A DNA stretch of 34,579 nucleotides from Methylobrevis pamukkalensis. Lineage in GTDB: Bacteria > Pseudomonadota > Alphaproteobacteria > Rhizobiales > Pleomorphomonadaceae. Each line of letters begins with the position of its first letter. The first letter of the stretch is position 1. Below the pieces are notes generated by a model that saw only the letters and a program-made list of their open reading frames with translations, was not told the origin of the DNA and ran no database searches. Both the position numbers and the translations under genes were made by a program. Shown here one piece after another: positions 27,483 through 34,579 of this stretch. The stretch is from assembly GCF_001720135.1 (NCBI RefSeq), contig NZ_MCRJ01000030.1:1-34579 (forward strand). Reading direction: 5' to 3'.

Positions 27483-27709
27483 GCGGCCCACGGCGGAGGC
27501 GACGGAATTCCGCTCCGGACGCGACGCGGGCCGTGCCGGCCTTGCAGGCGCTGCGGCGGCTCGCTAAATCAGACCGGGAGCGGTCCTGCCGCCTCCCCGG
27601 TTCTGCGGCGCGCCGCGGCCGGCCGACCGGACAGCCGCGGCATCCGCCAGCGGCGCCTCATGCAGTCTCCCGGCCATGCCGGTTCCGCCAATCGGAGTTT
27701 CCAGCCGCC

Positions 27710-28003
27710 ATGCGCGCCATCCTCGACGTGATCATGATCGCACTCGACCTCTACATGTGGGTCGTCATCGCGTCCGTGATCTTCAGCTGGCTCTATGCCT
27801 TCAACGTCATCAATCCGCGCAACCAGTTCGTGTCGATGGTCGGCAACGCGCTGTATCAGGTGACCGAGCCGGTGCTGCGGCCGATCCGCAACATCCTGCC
27901 CAATCTCGGTGGCCTCGACCTGTCGCCGATCGTGCTGTTCCTGATCATCATCCTGATCCAGCAGATGATCCTGCGCTACGCCTACCCGATGGTGCCTTTC
28001 TGA
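27710..28003 (+). CDS. YggT family membrane protein
   Basis: 97 residues with two hydrophobic segments (about 5-28 and 68-90) separated by the family signature region [11 protein letters not shown]...[28 protein letters not shown]. YggT proteins are small inner-membrane proteins linked in some bacteria to osmotic tolerance and septum or cell-wall organisation. ATG 27710 has GGAG upstream. The DUF167 gene follows 31 bases later, the usual YggT-DUF167 pairing. Confidence 0.88.
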   Translation: MRAILDVIMIALDLYMWVVIASVIFSWLYAFNVINPRNQFVSMVGNALYQVTEPVLRPIRNILPNLGGLDLSPIVLFLIIILIQQMILRYAYPMVPF

Positions 28004-28034
28004 TCGGTCCGTTGCCACGCTGGCCCGCGCGAAC

Positions 28035-28352
28035 ATGGACGACGCCGGACCCTGGCGGCTGGACGGCGAGGATCTGCGGGTCCTCGTCCGCGTCACCCCG
28101 CGCGGCGGCCGCGACGCGATCGAGGGCTGCGACCGGCTCGCCGATGGCCGGACCGTGCTGAAGGTCAGGGTGCGGGCGGTGCCGGAAGACGGCGCCGCCA
28201 ACCGCGCGGTTGCCGGGCTCCTCGCCGGTGCCGCCGGCGTTGCCCGCGCGAAGGCCGAGGTCGTGTCCGGCGCAACGGCACGGATCAAGACCGTGCGCCT
28301 CACGGGTGCCGGCGAGGCCGGCCTCGCCGCGCTCCGGCGGCAGCTGCCCTGA
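28035..28352 (+). CDS. DUF167 (YggU) family protein
   Basis: 105-residue soluble alpha/beta protein. The family core KVRVRAVPEDGAANRAVAGLLA, the conserved VTPRGGRDAIEG near the N-terminus and VVSGATARIKTVRL near the C-terminus are all present. No biochemical function is established. Its conserved position after yggT suggests a joint role; the two are probably one transcript. Confidence 0.85.
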   Translation: MDDAGPWRLDGEDLRVLVRVTPRGGRDAIEGCDRLADGRTVLKVRVRAVPEDGAANRAVAGLLAGAAGVARAKAEVVSGATARIKTVRLTGAGEAGLAALRRQLP

Positions 28353-28428
28353 GCGGCGGTGCGCGCCGGGGCTCCATCCCCTGCCCGTCCGGCGTTCGTC
28401 CACCGCCCGTTCACCATCTCGGGCGATT

Positions 28429-28446
28429 TTCGGCGACGTCGCCGAA
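28429..28446. promoter_or_regulatory. Perfect 18-bp palindrome upstream of the GGDEF-EAL gene
   Basis: TTCGGCGAC followed by its exact reverse complement GTCGCCGAA, 107 bases before the GGDEF-EAL start and 77 after the DUF167 stop. A T-run precedes rather than follows it on the plus strand, so it is not a terminator for DUF167. A dimeric repressor or activator site is plausible. Confidence 0.4.
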
Positions 28447-28552
28447 CGTTCAGAAGTCCTTCAGCGTCGACACCTAGGGTCGCAGACGGTGCGGCTCGCC
28501 CGAAGCCCGCCAACCGGGCACCGCCGCCCGCGCACAGGAAACGAAGCACGCG

Positions 28553-30630
28553 ATGACCAGCCTGTTCGGCCATCTGATGCCCGGGTTCGACCCGGCTCTG
28601 CTGCTCGTCGGCGGTCTGCTGTGCCTGATCGGCACGGTGACGGCGGCGCGCCTCTTCAGCCTTTCCACGACGCGCAGCGGCAGCCAGCGCCTGCTCTGGC
28701 ACGTGCTTGCCGGCCTCACCTTGGGCACGGCGCTGTGGTCGGCGCGGCTGGTGGGCATGCTGGCCGCGGGCGCCTCCGGGGCGGGCGGCTTTGCGGCCGA
28801 GGCGGCCCTGCACGCCCTGCCGATGGCGATCACCGGCAGCAGCCTCGGCTTCATCCTTGCCGCCAGCCGGCGCCTGCACTCCGCCCCGCTGCTCGGCGGC
28901 CTCCTTCTCGGCCTCACCGCGACGGCCACTTGGCTGCTCGGTCCCGGCGAACCGATCGCGGCAGGACACGACGGCCCGGTGCCTGTCACGCTCCTTGCCC
29001 TGTTTGTTCCCCTGGTCATGGCCATTGCCGCCATGCTTCTCGTCCGTGGCAGGCCGCTGGCGGGCACGCTTGCGCTCTGCCTTGCCGTCGTCTGCCTCGA
29101 GGCGGGCGCGGTGGTGATGACGGCGGACCTGGCGAACGCCGGCCAGTCCGCGGCCGGGCGCGCCGCCGCGGCCAACCTCGCGCTCACCGTCGCCATGGCG
29201 GCGAGCCTCGTGATCGGCTCGGGCCTCGCCAGCCTCGTGATCGACGCGCGCAGCCGCGCGGAGATCCAGCGCGAGTTCGGCCGGCTCGCGCTCACCGACC
29301 CGCTGACCGGTCTTCCCAACCGCGGCGCCCTGCAGGACCGGCTTCGCCGCGACCTCGCCGATGCCGACAGGGTCGGCGACAAGGTGGCGGTGCTTCACGT
29401 CGACATCGATCATTTCCGCGAGATCAACGACGTCGGCGGCCACGTGGCGGGCGACGCGGTGCTGAAGGCGCTCGGCGCCCGGGCGGCCGCGGCGATCGGC
29501 GACGGGGAATTCGTGGCCCGTCTCGGCGGCGACGAGTTCGTGGCGATCCGCCGCTTTCGCGACCGCGGCGAGCTCGAGGACTTCAACGGTCGGATCTTCG
29601 AGGCCTTTCACGCGGTCGTCGAGACGGGCGGCACCCGCATCGAGACCGCCGCCAGCCTCGGCCTTGCCCTGCACCCCGACGACGCGGTGGAGGCGCCCGA
29701 ACTGCTCGCCAACGCCGATCTGGCCGCCGGGCGCGCCCGCGCCGACGGCGCGGGCCGGCTCTGCCGCTACGAGGCGCACATGGACGAGGCGATCCGCGGC
29801 CGGCGCAAGCTGGCGAGCGACCTGCGCCGCGCGCTCGACGGCAACCAGCTGGCGCTGCGCTACCAGGTGCAGACGGCGGTGTCCTCCTCCGCGTCCGCGG
29901 CTACGAAGTGCTGCTGCGCTGGAAGCATCCCGAGCGCGGCTTCGTTCCGCCGACGGAGTTCATCCCCGTGGCGGAGGCCTCGGGCCTGATCCTGCCGATC
30001 GGCGAATGGGTGCTGCGCAGCGCCTGCCGCGAGGCGGCCGGCTGGGAGGCGCCGCACCGGATCGCGGTCAACCTGTCGCCGGTGCAGTTCCGCCATCCGG
30101 ACCTGCCGCAGCTGGTGCAGCAGATCCTCGCCGAAACCGGGCTCGCGCCGGCGCGGCTGGAGCTGGAGATCACCGAATCGGCGATCATCACCGATGCGGC
30201 CCGCGCGCTGCGCACCGTCGACCGGATCAAGGCGCTCGGCGTCACCCTCGCCATGGACGATTTCGGCACCGGCTATTCGTCGCTGGAAACCCTGCGCTCC
30301 TTCCCCTTCGACAAGATCAAGCTGGACCGCTCGTTCATGGCCGAGGTCGGGTCCAACACCCAGTCCGAGGCGATCATCCGGGCCGTGCTCTCGCTGGGCC
30401 GATCGCTGTCGATCCCGGTTCTGGCCGAGGGCGTGGAGACGGAACAGCAGCTGTCCTTCCTGAAATCGGAAGGCTGCGACGAGGCTCAGGGGTTTCTGCT
30501 CGGTCGGCCCGTTCCGGCGGAAGAGCTGTTCGGCGACGACGCCGCGGCGGCGGCGCGCCAGCCGGACAACGTCACCAGTCTGTCGGCCTATGCGCGCCGG
30601 CCCCAGGGCGGCGTCTCGCGCCTGCGTTAA
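28553..30630 (+). CDS. GGDEF-EAL protein with degenerate MHYT-like membrane domain (one-base frameshift)
   Basis: About 692 residues if one base is restored near 29878. The N-terminal 230 residues form about seven helices; TLGTALWSARLVGMLAAG and ALPMAITGSSLGFILA align with MHYT sensor repeats but lack the Met-His-Tyr-Thr residues. The GGDEF domain (about 240-405) keeps NDVGGH and GGDEF (about 325-329) but has no RxxD inhibitory site. The EAL domain (about 440-680) has EVL in place of EAL, NLSPVQF, EITES, DDFGTGYSS, KLDRSF, AEGVET and QGFLLGRP, so the metal and catalytic residues appear intact. It may therefore both make and break c-di-GMP. The frame break lies at the GGDEF-EAL linker. Confidence 0.87.
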
Positions 30631-30701
30631 GGGTCGGGCCGGCGGCTTCGGCGTCCGGGTTCGCCCATGTCCGCGGTCGATGCCTTCAACGAGCGGTTCC
30701 G

Positions 30702-31076
30702 TCAGCGGCCCGCTTCGTCCCGCTCGCGGCAGTAGATGTCGTAGATCACGCCGATCAGCTGGCGGGCCTCATCCGAGGCGAGACTGTAGTAGATCGTCTG
30801 CGCCTCGCGCCGCGTGGTGACGATGCCGAGATCGCGCAGCCGCGCCAGGTGCTGCGACAGCGCCGACTGGCTGAGCGCGACCGCCTCCGCCAGGGCGCCG
30901 ACCGACATCTCCCGGTCGGCAAGGCGGCACAGCACCATCAGCCGCTTGGTCTGGCCGAGCGCCGCCAGAAGCCGCGCCGCCTGGTCGGCCTTCTTTTCCA
31001 TCACGGCCGGATCCATGGCCGCGCGGTCCCCCGGCTCGGTCTGCGGCCCGTCGTCCTCGGCGGTTCTGTTCAGCAT
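30702..31076 (-). CDS. ArsR-family repressor of the BigR/SqrR persulfide-sensing type
   Basis: 124-residue winged helix-turn-helix regulator. ALGQTKRLMVLCRL, the DNA-reading SQSALSQHLARLRDLGIV and the wing TTRREAQTIYYSL are typical. Cys50 and Cys116 lie 66 residues apart, exactly the spacing of the two sensor cysteines in SqrR (41/107) and BigR (42/108), which form a disulfide or polysulfide bridge in response to reactive sulfur. The classical ArsR metal site is absent. The start MLNRTAED (ATG 31076) is chosen over upstream ATGs on family length. Usual BigR partners (persulfide dioxygenase, sulfide:quinone reductase) are not in the window; a 22-bp palindrome lies upstream. Confidence 0.8.
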   Translation of the reverse strand: MLNRTAEDDGPQTEPGDRAAMDPAVMEKKADQAARLLAALGQTKRLMVLCRLADREMSVGALAEAVALSQSALSQHLARLRDLGIVTTRREAQTIYYSLASDEARQLIGVIYDIYCRERDEAGR

Positions 31077-31158
31077 CTTCAGGCAGCTCCGAGACAATCC
31101 GGATGGACGGGGCGCGGCGCGGCGCCGGAAAAGTCGATGACGAGAGACGGCGATGTTG

Positions 31159-31180
31159 CCGTCCGGCACGTGCCGGACGG
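31159..31180. promoter_or_regulatory. Perfect 22-bp palindrome, candidate operator
   Basis: CCGTCCGGCAC followed directly by its exact reverse complement GTGCCGGACGG. It sits 83 bases before the BigR-like start and just downstream of its predicted transcription start, where bound repressor would block transcription. It could alternatively form a hairpin in the leader RNA. Confidence 0.5.
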
Positions 31181-31197
31181 GCGGGCGACCGATGGAG

Positions 31198-31224
31198 ATA
31201 ATATCAATCATCCCCCTCTTTCAA
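31198..31224 (-). promoter_or_regulatory. Possible promoter of the BigR-like gene
   Basis: On the minus strand TTGAAA (31219-31224), 15-base spacer, TATTAT (31198-31203). The spacer is slightly short. The -10 overlaps a small palindrome GATA-A-TATC (31197-31205), which could be a second regulator contact. Confidence 0.4.
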
Positions 31225-31430
31225 CGAAAATGTCCCGGCCCTCGCGCCGCCCGGCCCTGCGCCGCCGCGGCCGGATCTGCCGCATTCGTGATCGCCGGCG
31301 CGCGGCAGCCGTCCGATATTGAGGCTTTATGTCCGCGTCGGCATCGGCCATGATTCCGGCGTTGCGTCGATCCGGGCCCTCGCGCCGGGGGCGTGACCCG
31401 TTCACCGAGGGAGGCCGACGTCCCGCCGTC

Positions 31431-32198
31431 ATGACCGCGTTCCACACCGCCGGCAGTGCGACCGGCAGCCGTCCGAAGATCCTCGTGATCCTGCATCAGG
31501 AGACATCGAGCCCCGGCCGTGTCGGCCAGATCCTCCAGCAGCGCGGCTGTCACCTCGACATCCGCCGTCCGCGATTCGGCGATTCGCTGCCCCACGACAT
31601 GGACCAGCATGCCGGCGCCATCATCTTCGGCGGGCCGATGAGCGCCAACGACCCCGAGCCCGGCATCCGCCGCGAGATCGACTGGCTCGACGTGCCGCTG
31701 AAGGCCGGCGCGCCGTTTCTCGGTATCTGCCTCGGCGCACAGATGCTCGCCCGCCATCTCGGCGCCAGGGTCGCCCCGCGCGAGGACGGCGTGACGGAGA
31801 TCGGCTACTACCGTCTCCACCCGACCGAGGCCGGACGCTCGCTGATGGACTGGCCCGCCCACGTCTACCAGTGGCACGGCGAGGGCTTCGACCTGCCCGC
31901 GGGCGCCGAGCTGCTGGCGACCGGCGACGCCTTCCGCAATCAGGCCTACCGCTACGGTCCCGCCGCCTTCGGCATCCAGTTCCACGCCGAACTGACCTAC
32001 GCGATGATGAACCGCTGGACCGTGCGCGGCAGCGCGCGCATGTCCATGCCGGGGGCGCAGGCCCGGCGCGACCATTTCGCCGGCCGCGCCATCCACGACG
32101 CCGCCGTCCGGCGCTGGCTGGAGGAATTCCTCGATCGCTGGCTGGCATCGGGCGCCGCGTCCGGGGCAGCCGACGGCGCGCATCTCGTCACCGGCTAG
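31431..32198 (+). CDS. Class I glutamine amidotransferase (GATase1-like)
   Basis: 255-residue single-domain glutamine amidotransferase. Nucleophile Cys100 lies in LGICLGAQ, and the His/Glu pair in FGIQFHAEL (His185, Glu187), completing the triad. An oxyanion-strand glycine motif FGGPMSAND is present. No synthase domain is attached, so it either works with a separate partner or hydrolyses gamma-glutamyl compounds; related proteins are annotated as GMP-synthase-like amidotransferases. ATG 31431 is chosen since family similarity begins at [15 protein letters not shown] lies rather far upstream. Divergent from the BigR-like gene, which may regulate it. Confidence 0.85.
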   Translation: MTAFHTAGSATGSRPKILVILHQETSSPGRVGQILQQRGCHLDIRRPRFGDSLPHDMDQHAGAIIFGGPMSANDPEPGIRREIDWLDVPLKAGAPFLGICLGAQMLARHLGARVAPREDGVTEIGYYRLHPTEAGRSLMDWPAHVYQWHGEGFDLPAGAELLATGDAFRNQAYRYGPAAFGIQFHAELTYAMMNRWTVRGSARMSMPGAQARRDHFAGRAIHDAAVRRWLEEFLDRWLASGAASGAADGAHLVTG

Positions 32199-32595
32199 GC
32201 GCCCGTCCTGGCGGCGGCGGCCGCCTTCCCGAAAGATCGTATCTGTCCCGGCCCTGCAAACGATTTGGCAACCAAACCCTGCGAAGGTTGTCGGGTCGGC
32301 AGGTAGTCGCGCGTCGTCGACCGAGCCGGACGGAAGCCAATGCGCCGATCCTCGTTGTGCGTACGGCGGGCTTCCGATCCGGCGGTCGGCCGTTGCTCCG
32401 GTCATCGGCCCTTGCGCCGCGGCGCGAATGCGCCCACTTGACCCGGGCCGCCGCGGCTCCACCCTCGCGATCCCGTCCGATCCATGCTATGGCCTGCCCG
32501 AGTCGCGGTGCCGGTCGAGGGGCGCCGCCGCACCTCCAAGTCCGGCCGGGGCCGCGCACGTGCCCGCCCCGCCGCAGCGACCCGGGACGACGTCC
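32199..32595. other. Intergenic region upstream of ilvD
   Basis: About 400 bases containing the ilvD promoter by position. A weak CAACC/GGTTG hairpin lies near 32272-32296, and TTGACC near 32438 has no good -10 at proper spacing. I see no leader peptide rich in Ile, Val or Leu codons, so no classic ilv attenuator, and no gene. Confidence 0.4.
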
Positions 32596-34443
32596 ATGCC
32601 GAAATACCGCTCCAGAACCTCCACCCACGGCCGCAACATGGCCGGTGCCCGCGGCCTCTGGCGTGCGACCGGCATGAAGGATGGCGATTTCGGCAAGCCG
32701 ATCATCGCCATCGCCAACTCCTTCACCCAGTTCGTGCCCGGCCACGTGCACCTGAAGGACCTCGGCCAGCTGGTCGCCCGCGAGATCGAGAAGGCCGGCG
32801 GCGTCGCCAAGGAATTCAACACGATCGCCGTCGACGACGGCATCGCCATGGGCCACGACGGCATGCTCTATTCGCTGCCCTCGCGCGAGATCATCGCCGA
32901 CAGCGTCGAATACATGGCCAACGCCCACTGCGCCGACGCCCTCGTCTGCATCTCCAACTGCGACAAGATCACCCCCGGCATGCTGATGGCCTCGCTGCGC
33001 CTCAACATCCCCACCGTGTTCGTCTCGGGCGGCCCGATGGAGGCCGGCAAGGTGGTGATGCACGGCAAGAAGGTGGCGCTCGACCTCGTCGACGCCATGG
33101 TCGCGGCCGCCGACGACCGGATCTCCGACGAGGACGTCGCCGTCATCGAGCGCTCGGCCTGCCCGACCTGCGGCTCCTGCTCGGGCATGTTCACCGCCAA
33201 TTCGATGAACTGCCTGACCGAGGCGCTCGGCCTTGCCCTGCCCGGCAACGGCTCGACGCTTGCCACCCATTCCGACCGCGAGCGCCTGTTCGTCGAGGCC
33301 GGCCACCTCGTCGTCGACATCGCCCGCCGCTGGTACGAGCAGGACGACGCCAGCGTGCTGCCGCGCTCGGTGGCCAGCTTTGCCGCCTTCGAGAACGCGA
33401 TGACCCTCGACATCGCCATGGGCGGGTCGACCAACACCGTTCTGCATCTGCTCGCCGCCGCCCACGAGGCGGAGATCGACTTCACCATGGCCGACATCGA
33501 CCGGCTGTCGCGCCGGGTGCCGGTGCTGTGCAAGGTCGCCCCGGCCAAGGCCGACGTGCACATGGAGGACGTCCACCGCGCCGGCGGCATCATGTCGATC
33601 CTCGGCGAACTGGAGAAGGCCGGCCTGATCGACACCTCGCTGCCGACCGTCCACAGCAAGACCATGGCCGAGGCGCTGGCGCGCTGGGACATCACCCGCA
33701 CCAGCTCCGAGACCGTGCGCGACTTCTACCGCGCGGCCCCCGGTGGCGTGCCGACCCAGGTCGCCTTCAGCCAGAGCGCCCGCTGGGAGGATCTCGACAC
33801 CGACCGCGAGGCCGGCGTGATCCGCAGCGCGGAGCATCCGTTCTCGAAGGACGGCGGCCTTGCGGTCCTGTTCGGCAACATCGCCCTCGACGGCTGCATC
33901 GTGAAGACCGCCGGCGTCGACGACAGCATCCTGAAATTCTCCGGCCCGGCGCGGATCTTCGAGAGCCAGGATGCGGCGGTCGACGGCATCCTCAACGGCG
34001 GCGTTGCCCCCGGCGACGTGGTGCTGATCCGCTACGAGGGGCCGAAGGGCGGCCCCGGCATGCAGGAAATGCTCTATCCGACCAGCTACCTGAAGTCGAA
34101 GGGCCTCGGCAAGGCCTGCGCCCTCGTCACCGACGGCCGCTTCTCCGGCGGCTCCTCGGGCCTGTCCATCGGCCACGCCTCGCCCGAGGCGGCCGAGGGC
34201 GGCGCGATCGGCCTCGTCGAGCAGGGCGACCTGATCGTGATCGACATCCCCGCCCGCACCATCAACGTCGACGTCTCCGACGCGGTGCTCGCCGAGCGGC
34301 GGATCGCCCGCGATGCGGCCGGCTGGAAGCCGGCGGAGCCCCGCAAGCGCAATGTCACCCCGGCCCTGCGAGCCTACGCCGCCCTCACCACCTCCGCCGC
34401 CCGCGGCGCGGTGCGCGACGTGAGCCAGGTGGAGAAGGGCTGA
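32596..34443 (+). CDS. ilvD: Dihydroxy-acid dehydratase
   Basis: 615 residues, catalysing dehydration of 2,3-dihydroxy-isovalerate and -methylvalerate in valine, isoleucine and leucine synthesis. Cluster ligands Cys122 (SNCDKITPG) and Cys195 ([17 protein letters not shown]) are at the same positions as in E. coli IlvD. Residue 49 is Gly (FVPGHVHL), so it belongs to the E. coli-like group thought to carry an oxygen-sensitive [4Fe-4S] cluster, rather than the three-cysteine [2Fe-2S] group. C-terminal [17 protein letters not shown] with the active-site Ser is intact. ATG 32596 starts at the family N-terminus [14 protein letters not shown]. No frame problem, unlike many neighbours. Confidence 0.97.
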   Translation: MPKYRSRTSTHGRNMAGARGLWRATGMKDGDFGKPIIAIANSFTQFVPGHVHLKDLGQLVAREIEKAGGVAKEFNTIAVDDGIAMGHDGMLYSLPSREIIADSVEYMANAHCADALVCISNCDKITPGMLMASLRLNIPTVFVSGGPMEAGKVVMHGKKVALDLVDAMVAAADDRISDEDVAVIERSACPTCGSCSGMFTANSMNCLTEALGLALPGNGSTLATHSDRERLFVEAGHLVVDIARRWYEQDDASVLPRSVASFAAFENAMTLDIAMGGSTNTVLHLLAAAHEAEIDFTMADIDRLSRRVPVLCKVAPAKADVHMEDVHRAGGIMSILGELEKAGLIDTSLPTVHSKTMAEALARWDITRTSSETVRDFYRAAPGGVPTQVAFSQSARWEDLDTDREAGVIRSAEHPFSKDGGLAVLFGNIALDGCIVKTAGVDDSILKFSGPARIFESQDAAVDGILNGGVAPGDVVLIRYEGPKGGPGMQEMLYPTSYLKSKGLGKACALVTDGRFSGGSSGLSIGHASPEAAEGGAIGLVEQGDLIVIDIPARTINVDVSDAVLAERRIARDAAGWKPAEPRKRNVTPALRAYAALTTSAARGAVRDVSQVEKG

Positions 34444-34479
34444 GGGGCGAAGGGGCTTGCGCCGCCGCCAGCGGCAAGG

Positions 34480-34531
34480 CCCCCTCATCCGGCCCTGCGG
34501 GCCACCTTCTCCCCGATGGGGAGAAGGGTAA
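34480..34531 (+). repeat. Dispersed palindromic repeat, copy B
   Basis: CCCCCTCATCCGGCCCTGCGGGCCACC followed by TTCTCCCC-GAT-GGGGAGAAGGGTAA. It is the most complete copy of the element seen at 4499-4588 and 4648-4698 and contains two hairpins (GGCCCTGCGGGCC and CTTCTCCCC/GGGGAGAAG). It lies 36 bases after the ilvD stop and may act as a 3' stabiliser or bidirectional block. A bulged CTTGC-CCGC / GCGGCAAG hairpin precedes it. Confidence 0.75.
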
Positions 34532-34579
34532 CGCGTGGCTGATTCCGAATGCCCCGGCCCGTTTTCAGGGCAGAATCCC

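Larger units (their letters stand above)
31077..31430. other. Divergent intergenic region of the BigR-like and amidotransferase genes
   Basis: About 350 bases. It contains a perfect 22-bp palindrome (31159-31180) and an AT-rich promoter-like stretch (31198-31224) facing the repressor gene, both listed separately. In the remainder I see no gene; the amidotransferase frame is open back to 31329 but that extension is Arg/Ser-rich and unsupported. Confidence 0.5.

Overview
The window is a GC-rich chromosomal segment of an alphaproteobacterium, most likely in the Hyphomicrobiales (Rhizobiales). Supporting signs are an IRO-type iron-response motif in front of heme uptake genes, a BigR/SqrR-type ArsR repressor, a DctSR-like kinase/FixJ-type regulator next to a dctPQM TRAP transporter, and dispersed 'CCCTCATCC...CTTCTCCCC...GGGGAGAAGGG' intergenic repeats of the kind common in rhizobial genomes. 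No phage, IS element or CRISPR array is visible. The content is metabolic and regulatory, so I read it as core or near-core chromosome.

Layout. 1-2206 (-): bcsA, cellulose synthase with a PilZ domain, running off the left edge. 2366-5750 (-): dctP-dctQ-dctM, a TRAP dicarboxylate-type transporter ending in a clear intrinsic terminator. 5979-8613 (+): divergent dctS-dctR two-component pair. 8926-11608 (-): P2-type cation ATPase. 11730-12912 (-): glutaryl-CoA dehydrogenase. 13042-15918 (-): hmuTUV heme ABC importer, divergent from 16160-17104 (+), an IsdG/HmuQ-type heme-degrading monooxygenase and a HutX heme carrier; the shared promoter region holds an IRO-like box and an ICE-like palindrome. 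17142-24110 (-): a three-gene transglutaminase/ATP-grasp/alpha-E/putative-amidoligase operon of unknown product. 24111-24783: a long intergenic region with nested palindromes and a candidate small RNA. 24784-25601 (+): exodeoxyribonuclease III. 25618-27039 (-): TerB-like protein and an inositol-monophosphatase-family enzyme. 27364-27438 (-): tRNA-Ala(CGC) with a good promoter. 27710-28352 (+): YggT and DUF167 proteins. 28553-30630 (+): GGDEF-EAL protein with a degenerate MHYT-like membrane domain. 30702-31076 (-): BigR/SqrR-like repressor. 31431-32198 (+): class I glutamine amidotransferase. 32596-34443 (+): ilvD.

The strongest global observation is about sequence quality. At least nine places in seven otherwise intact protein genes, plus the acceptor stem of the tRNA-Ala, lack one base each, with bcsA making an eighth gene. 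Every net shift is consistent with single-base loss, and most can be repaired by restoring one G or C in a short G or C run. This looks like a systematic sequencing or assembly error rather than decay, so I annotate these as full genes spanning the frameshift.

Functionally the window combines carbon uptake (DctPQM under DctSR), iron acquisition from heme (import, intracellular trafficking and ring opening in one divergent cluster), c-di-GMP-related functions (PilZ-containing BcsA, GGDEF-EAL) and redox or sulfur sensing (BigR/SqrR-like). The most interesting poorly understood system is the 7-kb transglutaminase/amidoligase operon. The most interesting new regulatory candidates are the multi-hairpin RNA locus at about 24494-24636 and the perfect 22-bp palindrome in front of the BigR-like gene.
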